From IMG/VR virus record IMGVR_UViG_3300007760_001422, positions 1 through 64,000 of that record: a DNA stretch of 64,000 nucleotides, one strand, 5' to 3'. Position numbers and translations under genes: made by a program. The DNA is from a virus. Within the stretch, counting starts at the first letter, position 1, and each line of letters opens with the position of its first letter. This document shows positions 14,690-23,978 of the stretch, piece after piece. The notes beneath the pieces were generated by a model. That model saw nothing but the letters and a program-made list of their open reading frames with translations. It had not been told where the DNA came from and searched no databases.

Positions 14690-14728
14690 TTATTTTGATA
14701 ACCTCCTAATTAATCATTCTGAAGGGCC

Positions 14729-15661
14729 CTACGCTAGCGCAGACCCATCCACCACGATCCCCGTGAACGGATCGTTGCCGGGTTTTGTCGTGGCCGCGGC
14801 GCCTTTGCTATCCGCTTTCTTCGCGGCATCTTTCTTCTTCTTCCTTTTTGGCTTATCGGGATTTTTCGGATTGCCCTGTTTGGAAGACTCTTCTTTTTTA
14901 CTTAAAACATTTGTTAACCCATATGGAAAGCCCGGTGACAAAGTTGTGCCATTTGCATCAAAGCCTAGGTCATGTTGGTGGTGGACAGTAAGTTCGCAAC
15001 TTAGTTGCACCGACTGCGGAAAAATAAAACCTTCCACAATAAAATAACCGTCTTCTTCAATGGGCTCATAGGTAAGGCCCGAAAGGCGCGCCATTAAACC
15101 ACTGGAGCTGGCCTTGGAAAAGTTCTTTTTTTGTGCTTTCATCCACTTTTTGTGTTGCTCCTTAAGTGCCGCATCGTTGGTACCGGCCGCAATTTTGGGC
15201 GGTGCTTTGCCCGTGGCACTGTTTGCTATTAAGTTCATGAATTTCACTTTAAACATTGGGGGTGAGCTTATTTGGGTTGACGATATGTCGTTGTAGCTGG
15301 CTTCGCCGGCCAAGGTTTCATATGCAGGATAAAGCATGTTCGCCAGTATAGAGCATTTTTTCATATTAGTCTGTGCCTCAACCATATTGGCCGAAACACA
15401 TTTCCAACCCAAAGAAATTGTTCTTGTTGTCTGTGTAAATATTTCAATAGGGTCCATGCGGCCATATACGTTATAGGTTTCCCATTTGGAATCATACTTA
15501 TCAGAAAATTGTGTCAAGAAAGCGGGAAAACTAACAGTGTGGCCACTGACCATGTGATAAAATTGAATCTTAACACCTTCTTTTTCGTGCGATTTAACAA
15601 CATCTGTGTATCGAGCCGCGGCGCGCGGCCTGTGTGGAAATTGTCCCGGTTTTTTCGCCAT
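14729..15661 (-). CDS. Tail/baseplate protein (tube initiator or baseplate hub associated)
   Basis: 310 residues. The region about 45-90 has VSFPAFLTQFSDKYDSKWE followed by VYGRMDPIEIFTQTTRTISL, a pattern common in phage proteins that bind the tail tube or hub. The C-terminal fifth is a Lys/Pro/Ala-rich linker (PKNPDKPKRKKKKDAAKKA). It sits between the tape-measure and LysM protein genes. No catalytic residues are apparent. The name is by context and pattern only. Confidence 0.55.
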   Translation of the reverse strand: MAKKPGQFPHRPRAAARYTDVVKSHEKEGVKIQFYHMVSGHTVSFPAFLTQFSDKYDSKWETYNVYGRMDPIEIFTQTTRTISLGWKCVSANMVEAQTNMKKCSILANMLYPAYETLAGEASYNDISSTQISSPPMFKVKFMNLIANSATGKAPPKIAAGTNDAALKEQHKKWMKAQKKNFSKASSSGLMARLSGLTYEPIEEDGYFIVEGFIFPQSVQLSCELTVHHQHDLGFDANGTTLSPGFPYGLTNVLSKKEESSKQGNPKNPDKPKRKKKKDAAKKADSKGAAATTKPGNDPFTGIVVDGSALA

Positions 15662-15672
15662 CCTATCCCCTC

Positions 15673-18600
15673 CTAGGTTAATAACCTGTATTTGTTTTCT
15701 AAATATATTTCTGCTGTTTGGCCTACCACATCACCATCAAGCGTGACCTGTACTATGACCGGCGAGCCCTTTTTGCCGGCATCGCTGCCTTTGGCGGCGG
15801 CGCCTGTGGCACCCAAAACTTTAGCCAGTTTATCAACCAGTCTTTCGAAAGCAGGATTTTCCGCGGCTGCAACCTTATTCTCTTGTATAAACTCTGTATA
15901 GCGCACCGCCTGATCAACCAATCCTTTGGTGTTTTCGACAACCTCTGGACGAATTGTTTCGGCAGCTTGTGCTGTTTTTTCCAACGCGAGGCCGGCCTCA
16001 ACCATTGCAGCAGAGGGCATGTTCTCAAAACCAGTAAAAACACCGGTGAGGGCTGCCATCTTTGCCTCTGGTATATCCTCCATTTTTGCCAGAACCTCTA
16101 GAGTTGTTGACGACGGTAGTTTTTCTATGGCGCCGCCAAGTCGTGTTATCGCGCCGATTATTAAAGTTATGCTGCTAGCAATTGCGAAGCCTTTATCTCC
16201 TATATCCAATATTGTATCAAAGGCTGTTTTTGTACCGGTAGATAAATTTGTACTAGCTGTTCCCAAACCTGTAAAGATTTTTCCAAGAGACTCTAGTTCT
16301 GGACTAATCCATTTTATAGCAGCACCCACGCCAAAGATCGGTATCAGCATTGCCGTTAGGCCAATTGCCAGTGCGCCTAGGCCAATGGACAGTTTGGCAG
16401 AAACAAATGCCATAAGGGCCATGGAACCCGCCAGTGCCCCAACCACAATAGCTGCCTGCCAAGCGTTCGGACCCATCTCTGCCAGTCCTCTGGACATTTC
16501 ACCAACACCCAGCGCAGCGAGAGCAATGGCGCTGCCTATCATGAGAGCAGTTGCACCTATGGCCAATAAGATGGGTGCGGCTGGAGTGCCTGCAGCTGCG
16601 AGCCCAGCAAGGGCAGTGGCGGCTGCCGTTAAGGCTGGTACCAAAAAGTAAAAAGTGCCAGCCAATATCGCCACGTTAATGCTCAACGCTAACGCCTCCC
16701 AGCCTAGACCTTTCATACCTTCTGCCATTACTCCTATGCCCCATGCGGCAAGTGCGATCCCCGTGCCTATACCAATGGCCGCTAATGCTATGCCTGCACC
16801 CAGTGCAATGATTTGTACCGCCGACAATGCCGCAACAGCGCCCAGTACGCCAATGGCACCTGATTGGGCGGTTATAGAGCCGGTAACGGCTGGCCCTTGG
16901 GCTATCAGCGCGGTGTTTGCTTTAACCTCTGCACCTTTGCCCATCACAACGCCTTTTTCTGCGCCTGCCAGTGTAGTGCTTGCACCTGCTTCTGCCATTT
17001 TCTCTGCTGTGAGCGTAGCCTCTTGGCCTATCAGCACAGTGTTTTGGCCCATCGCGGTGGCGCTAGCTGCGTTTTCAGCCAATTGGGCTATAAGTGCAAG
17101 TTTTTTACGGGCCAATACAAAGCCCATCACTGCATTAAATGCCCACCACACACCAACAAGGCCGATCATGAGGGGTATAAAATAGCCACCGGTGGCCTTG
17201 TTTATTTCGAATATGGCATCAAAAAAGCCATGGAGAAGATCTAATACCGGTGCTAATGAAACAGCAAACAAGGTCCACACCTCTTTAAGTTTTTCTGTCA
17301 TCGTGGTTAAAGACCTTGATGCATCTTCTAATTCTTTTTGGCCGGCTGCGTTTGCTTCTGATTTTGCCAGCATCTGATCATAGCCGACAAGGCCTTTGCC
17401 AAATAATTTATTCGCCTCATTCATGTCTTGAATTCCAGCAGCTGCAGCTATGGCCTTTCTTTCAAATTTGCCCATAGATTCCCAGCTTTTTCCGGAAGCT
17501 TCAATGCCCTGCAACATTAAACGGATTCTCTCTTCTTCATCAGCTGCCATCATTTCAACGCTGTTTAAATAGGAGCCGCCCAATATTGCGTTTAGTTTGC
17601 CAACCTTGTCGGCAGCATCTTCAAACGTATCAAATTGCGAAAATATACTTAACAGTCTTTGGGTTTCAACGCCCGTTGCTCTTGCAGCTGCAGCTACTCT
17701 TTTAAATATTTGTGGAGCCCTTGAACCGTAAGCAGCGAGAACCGGCATGGCGGCTTTCATCCCCTTGATCATTTCGTCAAATGGCATTTTAATCGCCTTT
17801 GCGGTACCGAGCAACTCTTTATAAATCTGCTTGGACCTTGTAACGCCCAAGCCTAGACTTTTGGTAAAGTCGTCGAAAAGCTCACCTGATTCGCCAGTTG
17901 CAACCCCTAACTTATCCATCATGGATGTAAAATTAACCAACTCTGTTTGTTGCTCTTTGTTAAGATCATTAAAATCTTTCATGTTTTTGGATAAATCTAT
18001 AGTAGCATCTCTTACTGACTCCATCCCGATTATCATGTGGCGTTGAGACTGAAAGCTTTCCATTACTTGATTGTCGAATTTACCAAATTGGCTGGTAGCT
18101 CTGTCGACGGCGACCGTTGTCTCGTCGAAAGCCTTCATCAAGGCAATGGATTCCTCCTTCACCGCCATGAGCACTGTACCCATGACATTTGCAGGCGACA
18201 TTAGCTCCATAAAGCCTGCGGCCATGGCATGCATTGATTTCTTTATGTCTTTTGTTAAAATAATACTACCGGCAAGAGTATCTTTCCACCTCTCACTAAC
18301 ACCAGTGACCGACTGAAGCCAATCTTGAGTTATTTCATTTGTTTTTTGTGTGGCGGTAATTTGTTCTTTTTTTGTCGCCAAAATATCATATTCTACTTCT
18401 AGTTCAGACTGAAGAACCGTAAGCTGATCGTGTTCTGATTGAAGAATTTCACGTGCTATCTCTGCAGAGTGACCCTCTGCAACCAATTTCCTTTCTTCGT
18501 TTAATAAGGCGCGTTCGCGAATGTCCAACTCTTCCAATCTGGCGTTGGCCATTTTTTGCTCTTGATCCAGTCGGCGCGCATCGTGTTCTTGCTCAATTTT

Positions 18601-18840
18601 AAAAGTCTCTACAATATCGTTTATAAAGCGATATCTTTCCTTTACCATTTCGAGTCTTTGTATTTCATCGCTAGCTTCTGTTTGTGCAATTTTAAGCGAA
18701 TCTGTGCGATTGCGAAGACTATCTTCAAACAGCTGCTTTCTTTCGGTCCAAAGTTTGTTGCCGCGTTCTATTTCTTCGTTGTATTCGCGTTGGCGCGCCA
18801 GTTCCTCTTCGGTGGGCGGATTATTGTTGTTGTCGGCCAT
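15673..18840 (-). CDS. Tape measure protein
   Basis: 1055 residues, the longest helical protein in the tail cluster. The N-terminal ~190 residues are charged coiled coil (Glu/Arg/Gln-rich). Residues about 210-560 include a conserved-looking phage tail segment. Several long Ala/Gly/Ile/Leu hydrophobic stretches follow (about 560-900), as in tape measures that later form a membrane channel. A Gly/Lys-rich tail and a short VIVQVTLDGDVVGQTAEIY end close it. It sets tail length and is ejected ahead of DNA. Its place downstream of sheath, tube and chaperone genes is canonical. Confidence 0.88.
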   Translation of the reverse strand: MADNNNNPPTEEELARQREYNEEIERGNKLWTERKQLFEDSLRNRTDSLKIAQTEASDEIQRLEMVKERYRFINDIVETFKIEQEHDARRLDQEQKMANARLEELDIRERALLNEERKLVAEGHSAEIAREILQSEHDQLTVLQSELEVEYDILATKKEQITATQKTNEITQDWLQSVTGVSERWKDTLAGSIILTKDIKKSMHAMAAGFMELMSPANVMGTVLMAVKEESIALMKAFDETTVAVDRATSQFGKFDNQVMESFQSQRHMIIGMESVRDATIDLSKNMKDFNDLNKEQQTELVNFTSMMDKLGVATGESGELFDDFTKSLGLGVTRSKQIYKELLGTAKAIKMPFDEMIKGMKAAMPVLAAYGSRAPQIFKRVAAAARATGVETQRLLSIFSQFDTFEDAADKVGKLNAILGGSYLNSVEMMAADEEERIRLMLQGIEASGKSWESMGKFERKAIAAAAGIQDMNEANKLFGKGLVGYDQMLAKSEANAAGQKELEDASRSLTTMTEKLKEVWTLFAVSLAPVLDLLHGFFDAIFEINKATGGYFIPLMIGLVGVWWAFNAVMGFVLARKKLALIAQLAENAASATAMGQNTVLIGQEATLTAEKMAEAGASTTLAGAEKGVVMGKGAEVKANTALIAQGPAVTGSITAQSGAIGVLGAVAALSAVQIIALGAGIALAAIGIGTGIALAAWGIGVMAEGMKGLGWEALALSINVAILAGTFYFLVPALTAAATALAGLAAAGTPAAPILLAIGATALMIGSAIALAALGVGEMSRGLAEMGPNAWQAAIVVGALAGSMALMAFVSAKLSIGLGALAIGLTAMLIPIFGVGAAIKWISPELESLGKIFTGLGTASTNLSTGTKTAFDTILDIGDKGFAIASSITLIIGAITRLGGAIEKLPSSTTLEVLAKMEDIPEAKMAALTGVFTGFENMPSAAMVEAGLALEKTAQAAETIRPEVVENTKGLVDQAVRYTEFIQENKVAAAENPAFERLVDKLAKVLGATGAAAKGSDAGKKGSPVIVQVTLDGDVVGQTAEIYLENKYRLLT

Positions 18841-18854
18841 GCATTATAATTTCC

Positions 18855-19193
18855 TTATTTAAATGGCCACTTAAGGCCAGTTTCTTTTTCGAAATTTTTG
18901 ACCGCTTTATCTAAATTATATTTAGACTGATATGTTCTGTCGTCTCCGAGTCCATATCTTCTAAAACTCTGCATGTAACTTTTTTCACCATTCATGGCGT
19001 TTGCAAAAGATTTAATTTCCGAAGGGGTGCCACGAACCGAAACAGGCAAGCCGCTTGGTACATCGCCAAGAAGCCTTCTCATAAGAAGCTTAACTTGGCC
19101 AGCGAACATATCGATCCAGCCTTCGTTTAATTCATTTTTTCGGTGTATCCCTAAATCAACGACCATGGGAACTAAATCATTATTATCTTCCAT
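18855..19193 (-). CDS. Conserved small tail-region protein
   Basis: 112 residues, no domain I can name. It carries an amphipathic segment WIDMFAGQVKLLMRRLLGD and a C-terminus of FEKETGLKWPFK. A very strong ribosome site (AAAAAGGAGGAG) precedes the ATG. It lies between the putative tail chaperone pair and the tape measure, so a role in tail assembly is likely but not shown by sequence. Confidence 0.6.
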   Translation of the reverse strand: MEDNNDLVPMVVDLGIHRKNELNEGWIDMFAGQVKLLMRRLLGDVPSGLPVSVRGTPSEIKSFANAMNGEKSYMQSFRRYGLGDDRTYQSKYNLDKAVKNFEKETGLKWPFK

Positions 19194-19263
19194 AATGAAA
19201 ACTCCTCCTTTTTATAATTAGTAGTGTAATGAAAATAGATAGAGGAAGGCATGCTTAAAAAAC

Positions 19264-19494
19264 TTATCTCGATTTCTTTTTCGCCTTTTCATATTCTTTG
19301 CGCTCATCTTCAAACTGCTTAATCAATCTTCTGACAAACCATTCTCTTATTAAAATGGGAAGGTTGTATGCCTCGATAAAGCTCCAGCCGCCATGGTGTT
19401 TTAAGACAAAAAATTGTTCATAAACGCTTTCAATATATTGATCATCTAGGCCAAAAAAAGTCCGTCGTAAACGGCACCTCCATTTCTTGTTCAT
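19264..19494 (-). CDS. Small overlapping ORF; probable frameshift extension of the gp26-like chaperone
   Basis: 76 residues if started at the internal ATG (MNKKWRC), 89 from an upstream ATG at 19533. Neither start has a clear ribosome site. The frame overlaps the last ~50-90 bases of the gp26-like gene and stays open through a run of seven T (19453-19459). A +1 (or -2) shift there would append 62-63 residues (GLDDQYIESVYEQFF... ending EYEKAKKKSR) to the gp26-like protein. Genes between the tail tube and tape measure in many phages encode such frameshifted tail-assembly chaperones. Independent translation is the alternative. Confidence 0.55.
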   Translation of the reverse strand: MNKKWRCRLRRTFFGLDDQYIESVYEQFFVLKHHGGWSFIEAYNLPILIREWFVRRLIKQFEDERKEYEKAKKKSR

Positions 19495-20305
19495 AGCCGC
19501 AATTTTCACAATCAAATGTTTGGCTAAGATCAATGTTTGGGGCTGATTTTGAATAAAATTCTCTAAGGTATTTTGAGTCTAGTGCTGGCATGTTTGCTAC
19601 CAACGTGTTGACTGCTTGCCGGTCTGAATCGCCATTGACAGACTGAATTAAATACCTGCATTGGTCTGTCACGTTGCTATCGGGGAGATTATTTTTTGTT
19701 CTCTTTTCCATGGATTTCACGATTGCTTTTTCGTCAGCGCTGGTCAGCAGTCTAATTCCAACTTCAGCTTTGGTTTTCGGCAGCGTGACATAAAATAGGC
19801 CATCTCTTTCTTCCGCATCATATTCATCAGAAAAATCTTCGCCATGATTTAGCTCTGCCTCATCTAGATCAAATTCAAACTGAACCGATTTTGCGCATGC
19901 TGGGCACTGGACTCTTGTTTTATAGTCTGCCCCATATCCACTTACTCTAGCTGCTACAACAAGAGCGTTTTTGTCTCCAACAAGCAAGTCGGCAATTTTA
20001 ACATTTTTATCGATAATTATATTTTGCAAAAGCCTATCTATTGCAATTCCCTTTCTTAAAAGGGATTTCGATGTCAAAATATCTTCATCTTTTGCGGTCA
20101 TAAACCTAATTTCTATGCTCTCTGCATTGTGCAGTGGATGGCCTTCGGGATAAAACCTGCCCTTGCTTGGCAATTCAACAAATTCCGTGGGAGTTGCAAA
20201 AGAAAAAGATGCAGTGGGATCACTATTTGTTTTATTATTGTCCTGTTCTGTAAAGGCTGTAGGTGGTGGGTCAGAGTTTATTCTTTTCTCATTTCTTGAT
20301 GTCAT
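19442..20305 (-). CDS. Baseplate hub assembly chaperone, T4 gp26-like
   Basis: 287 residues. After a variable N-terminus comes FVELPSKGRFYPEGHPL and IEIRFMTAKDEDILTSKS, the hallmark of the T4 gp26-like baseplate family in T4-type phages. Two cysteine pairs, CPAC (about residue 137) and CENC (about 273), could bind zinc. The family helps assemble the baseplate hub and is thought to chaperone the tape measure. The coding end (GAC TTT TTT TGG CCT AGA TGA) contains seven consecutive T and overlaps the next frame, giving a possible recoding site. Confidence 0.8.
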   Translation of the reverse strand: MTSRNEKRINSDPPPTAFTEQDNNKTNSDPTASFSFATPTEFVELPSKGRFYPEGHPLHNAESIEIRFMTAKDEDILTSKSLLRKGIAIDRLLQNIIIDKNVKIADLLVGDKNALVVAARVSGYGADYKTRVQCPACAKSVQFEFDLDEAELNHGEDFSDEYDAEERDGLFYVTLPKTKAEVGIRLLTSADEKAIVKSMEKRTKNNLPDSNVTDQCRYLIQSVNGDSDRQAVNTLVANMPALDSKYLREFYSKSAPNIDLSQTFDCENCGYEQEMEVPFTTDFFWPR

Positions 20306-20328
20306 TGTTACCTCTTAATTTATTGTAA

Positions 20329-20877
20329 TTAGGCTAATTCGAACAATCCTGCTCCAGATGATGAAATTAGCTCTGCCCAGTCATATCTCACGGTCAACTC
20401 TAGATCGGTAAGTGCATCCTCTTCATAAGAAAGCTCACTAAATGTAACCTTTCGAAGCCATGCGTTCTTAAATGTCCACGTTTCAAGTGCGCCTTCACCG
20501 GTTGCGTCAATAATTTCAACGCTAAGTTCTCCCAGTTCTGATATGGCGCTAGCCTTGTCCATTGTAGATAGGCTGTTCATATCTTTTGGGGGACTATATC
20601 CTGCATTTTGAATAATGGTCGACATAACCTCCGCGGCATCAGGGGTGATGGGATCAACCAGTGTGAAGTTCACCTCTGACCATTTGACTCGGCCGGGATA
20701 ATAAAAAGTATGATTAAGATAAGCATGTTCTGCTTCTTGAACCTCTATTTCCGGTCGTGATACTTTTTTAACCAACCATTGAATGTTATCAAAGCTGCCT
20801 AGCGTCAACACAAATCTAAACGCACGTTTAGGGTCTTGAAGTGGTGCCGACCAAAAATTCGTATTCTTATCTGCCAT
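20329..20877 (-). CDS. Tail tube protein, T4 gp19-like
   Basis: 182 residues, close to the 163 of T4 gp19. FRFVLTLGSFDNIQWLVKKVSRPEIEV at the N-terminus and a C-terminal strand region (TDLELTVRYDWAEL) fit the phage tail tube fold, whose subunits stack as hexamers around the DNA channel. LVDPITPDAAEVM is also typical. It is placed immediately after the sheath gene. The ribosome site GAGGAG precedes the ATG by a slightly long spacer. Confidence 0.9.
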   Translation of the reverse strand: MADKNTNFWSAPLQDPKRAFRFVLTLGSFDNIQWLVKKVSRPEIEVQEAEHAYLNHTFYYPGRVKWSEVNFTLVDPITPDAAEVMSTIIQNAGYSPPKDMNSLSTMDKASAISELGELSVEIIDATGEGALETWTFKNAWLRKVTFSELSYEEDALTDLELTVRYDWAELISSSGAGLFELA

Positions 20878-20930
20878 TATCTTTTATTCTCCTCATAATA
20901 TATAGTAGTTAATTAGCTTTTTAATATCGC

Positions 20931-23891
20931 CTAGTCCTCAAACGCCGCTCCATCGTTTGTAATTACAAAATCAATTGCAATAAATTCAATAGCTTTAGCC
21001 GGTTTCAAGAAAATCTTTGCATACATAATATTTCTGTCAACAAGATCCGGTGTAGTGGTTGTTTCATCCAACACTATTTTATAATTTTCCAAACCTTGAT
21101 TGGCTTTAATATTTGCCAAGAATGGCTCCACTTGACCTCTAAATCTTGCCCACGTTGTTCGCGTATTCTGCGCGAACAATAATCTAGATGCAATTCTAGA
21201 AATTTCTTTTTTCACAAGTACCATCAGGCGGCGAACATTAATTCTGTCGAGCGCCGACAATGATGCCTGTAAAGTTTTCTGGCCAAAAATAACAACTCCT
21301 TCCGCCGGGAAAGTGGCAATAGGATTGATATTGTTTTCATATAATTTGTCTCTTTCGCTGGACTTTAGCTTCTCTCGCGTCTGTACAACCGGCAACCCTG
21401 CCGCGCCTTCAGACAAGCCACCTCTGGTGAAGCCGGCGGGTGCGAACCACGCTGCTGAATTGGCCTCGGCACTGCCCATGACACCAAGCGCCACAACTGA
21501 TGGCGGTACCCAAACAAGCGCATTATTCAGTGAGTCGCGAATCTGCACCCACGGATAGTAACAACAGCCATAGCTGTTATTCAGCTTTCTCGCTTTAATG
21601 TTGGTGACCGCGGTGGAAACGCTACCAAGCCTGTTTTCAGGATCCGATGAGGATTCTGCAGCTGTCTGATATCCCGTGTCCAAGTCAATAATCGCTAGTG
21701 CGTCCGCTCTGTCCTCGCACGTATCGAGCAATCTAGAGGTTAAGGACTCGTTGTATATACCGGGCATGGCAGCCAAGTTATATTCAACATCTTCGGGATT
21801 TGATATCGTATCAATTGCCCTCTTAATCGTATAATAAGCGTAGCTAGAAAGCTCATTGGAGGCCGCTTTTGTGGTTGTGTTATTAAAGGGATCTGCCTCT
21901 TTAATATTAACACCTTGCGAGCCGCCATGGAACACCGTAGTGAATTGATCAAAACCGGCATCTATAATGTTTTGATAGCCGCCGCCTGCAGCGTTCTTCG
22001 ATGTACCATCGTGGTAAGAACCAGAAATGTACCATGCTTTCGCCGGCGAAGAACCTGTGGTGCTACCGCTAACATCATCAAGCGTGAAATACCACGATGA
22101 TTCTACACACGATGTTGAGTCCGTGATGCTTGATGGTAGCGTTCGAACGATATCCTGAACGCTGCGCGCATATCTAGTCTTATTTGCATTCGGAGATGAA
22201 CCATGTATCGACAAGTCCACACCAAAGAATGTTTTTGTCTCGTCGCCCAGATCCAAATCGGCACTGTTTGAGCGAAGAGGAATTGTCGGGAAAACAAATG
22301 AAGCTGTAACATTTCTATTGTCCCCCCATGTGCCAGAGATGAAGCCATATTGACTTGCTCCTTCGGACACACCATATCCACCAACATTTGGTATGTCATC
22401 GTGGCCAACCACGAACGTTTGTGCGCTAGCGGAAGTGGCATGCTCCGAGCCAAGAAGAAGGGCAGTTGTTGAGCCTGTCTGATCGTTAACAGTCACCTGA
22501 CTACCAGAGCCGATTGATGTAAAGCCTTTAAATCTTGGAGGACCATATACGCCAAATGGTAAACACTCTGCATTTATTTTACCGTCAGCAACATCGCCGT
22601 TAACTTCGACCCTGACTCTCTTGGATACATTGGGCCAGTCGCCAAACTCGCGTAATCTTTGTTCTGTATCGTCCCACGTAGTATATTTTGTACCAATTTT
22701 TCTTCCAACATAATTAATTGAATTCGGGTTCAAATTACACTGCGTATATCGCTCAATGTTTCGTGGGCGTTTGTCCGTATCTGACATGCGCCGGATAGAT
22801 AAAGTGAACGTACCATACGCGTCCACATCTTGATTGGGAGAGGGCTTGATGTCCGAAATGGAAACCTTAACATTGTTTTGGTCCCACGTGCCCGGGCTCA
22901 AACACACCAACCTGAAGAGTTTTTGCATGTTTTGTGGATTATATGATGCCGTATCGTTGGTGAGATCCTGTGAAAAGAACCAACCGGTTCTTGCTTCCTC
23001 TGCATCTTTTTGTACAATACCCTTGTTAGCGCTGCCACTCTGCAGGGCCAAAATAACACCGAATTGTTGGCCGGCACTGGAGCCGGTTACGGTGGCGTTA
23101 ACATAGTCTTCATACGTCTCGCCAAGCCAATAAGTTTTAGCGGTGCCCTTGGTCACAGTGCTGTTAGTGAGCGTAGGGTTGGTGTTAAAAACTTTACGAA
23201 TAAATTTATCAGAATTTATATTAAAGTTAAAGGAGTGATCGACAAAATTTGTTACAGTTCCGTTCGCACCACCCGTATCAATTTGAAGTTTGAATTCTTT
23301 ATCTGCGCCTTGGGTTTGAACCCACGTGGCGGCGCGAGCGGCAGAAACTGCAGCGGCGTTGCCAAATGATTCGCCGGTTGTACCAGATAGTCTGATGCTT
23401 CCGGTTTCCAGATACCACACGGCTGCAAGGGTGCCTGTTAAATTTGATGTTGCGCTGCCGCTATCAATAATAAACAAGCCGTATGCACCACCATTAGAGC
23501 CAGAGGTGGTGGTGGCGGTGGAATTCGCTGTCTCCCAACCGGCCTCACCTTGATCTGCTGTATAATTTGTGTGTGCATAACCCAACAATCTCACTATAGT
23601 TACTGGGTTGTTGTTTTTTAAGTAGGCTTGTGCAGCATAAGATGCATAAGTGGGCGCTAGTGATTGTCCGTTTCTCCAAATATCAGTTCCGCCGAGCCCT
23701 GCTTCTGGTTCTCCAAAAATTTCTACAAATTCTGAAAACGACTGTACGGTAATCGGCTTCATAGCTGGGCCGCGGGTTGTGCGTCCGATGATTACTGGAC
23801 CCATTCGCGCGGGTGCAGATTCGATCTGTGATTGATCGATTTCATCGATGAAAACTCCGGGCGAAACAAACTTAAATTTTTTAACAGACAT
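20931..23891 (-). CDS. Contractile tail sheath protein, T4 gp18-like
   Basis: 986 residues, clearly longer than T4 gp18 (659), with the extra length in the middle. The N-terminus VSPGVFIDEIDQSQIE and SAPARMGPVIIGRTTRGPA is the sheath family opening. AYLKNNNPVTIVRLLGY follows near residue 100. The conserved C-terminal core has VVQTREKLKSSERDKLYENN, NPIATFPAEGVVIFGQKTL, DRINVRRLMVLVKKEI and a final beta region (PAKAIEFIAIDFVI). Sheath rings contract to drive the tube through the host envelope. The Ser/Thr/Gly-rich insertion (about residues 110-600) is probably surface-exposed. Confidence 0.95.
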   Translation of the reverse strand: MSVKKFKFVSPGVFIDEIDQSQIESAPARMGPVIIGRTTRGPAMKPITVQSFSEFVEIFGEPEAGLGGTDIWRNGQSLAPTYASYAAQAYLKNNNPVTIVRLLGYAHTNYTADQGEAGWETANSTATTTSGSNGGAYGLFIIDSGSATSNLTGTLAAVWYLETGSIRLSGTTGESFGNAAAVSAARAATWVQTQGADKEFKLQIDTGGANGTVTNFVDHSFNFNINSDKFIRKVFNTNPTLTNSTVTKGTAKTYWLGETYEDYVNATVTGSSAGQQFGVILALQSGSANKGIVQKDAEEARTGWFFSQDLTNDTASYNPQNMQKLFRLVCLSPGTWDQNNVKVSISDIKPSPNQDVDAYGTFTLSIRRMSDTDKRPRNIERYTQCNLNPNSINYVGRKIGTKYTTWDDTEQRLREFGDWPNVSKRVRVEVNGDVADGKINAECLPFGVYGPPRFKGFTSIGSGSQVTVNDQTGSTTALLLGSEHATSASAQTFVVGHDDIPNVGGYGVSEGASQYGFISGTWGDNRNVTASFVFPTIPLRSNSADLDLGDETKTFFGVDLSIHGSSPNANKTRYARSVQDIVRTLPSSITDSTSCVESSWYFTLDDVSGSTTGSSPAKAWYISGSYHDGTSKNAAGGGYQNIIDAGFDQFTTVFHGGSQGVNIKEADPFNNTTTKAASNELSSYAYYTIKRAIDTISNPEDVEYNLAAMPGIYNESLTSRLLDTCEDRADALAIIDLDTGYQTAAESSSDPENRLGSVSTAVTNIKARKLNNSYGCCYYPWVQIRDSLNNALVWVPPSVVALGVMGSAEANSAAWFAPAGFTRGGLSEGAAGLPVVQTREKLKSSERDKLYENNINPIATFPAEGVVIFGQKTLQASLSALDRINVRRLMVLVKKEISRIASRLLFAQNTRTTWARFRGQVEPFLANIKANQGLENYKIVLDETTTTPDLVDRNIMYAKIFLKPAKAIEFIAIDFVITNDGAAFED

Positions 23892-23945
23892 CCTTTATTT
23901 CTCCTTGCATATTCTAGGGGGTAAAAATGCTTTGTCTTTACTTTA

Positions 23946-23953
23946 ATAAATAG
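23946..23953 (-). promoter_or_regulatory. Putative late promoter element (ACTATTTATT)
   Basis: Coding-strand ACTATTTATTAAAG 54 bases before the sheath ATG, in an 87-base gap that otherwise holds only AT-rich sequence. It matches the elements at 29597 and 30748 over ten bases. Confidence 0.5.
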
Positions 23954-23978
23954 TAATTAAAATATTGAAAATCCATAT

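Noticed and set aside
15926-17185. Two long plus-strand open frames opposite the tape measure gene
   Set aside because: Ala/Pro-rich mirror images of hydrophobic Ala/Gly repeats in the tape measure; no other plus-strand genes exist in the window.
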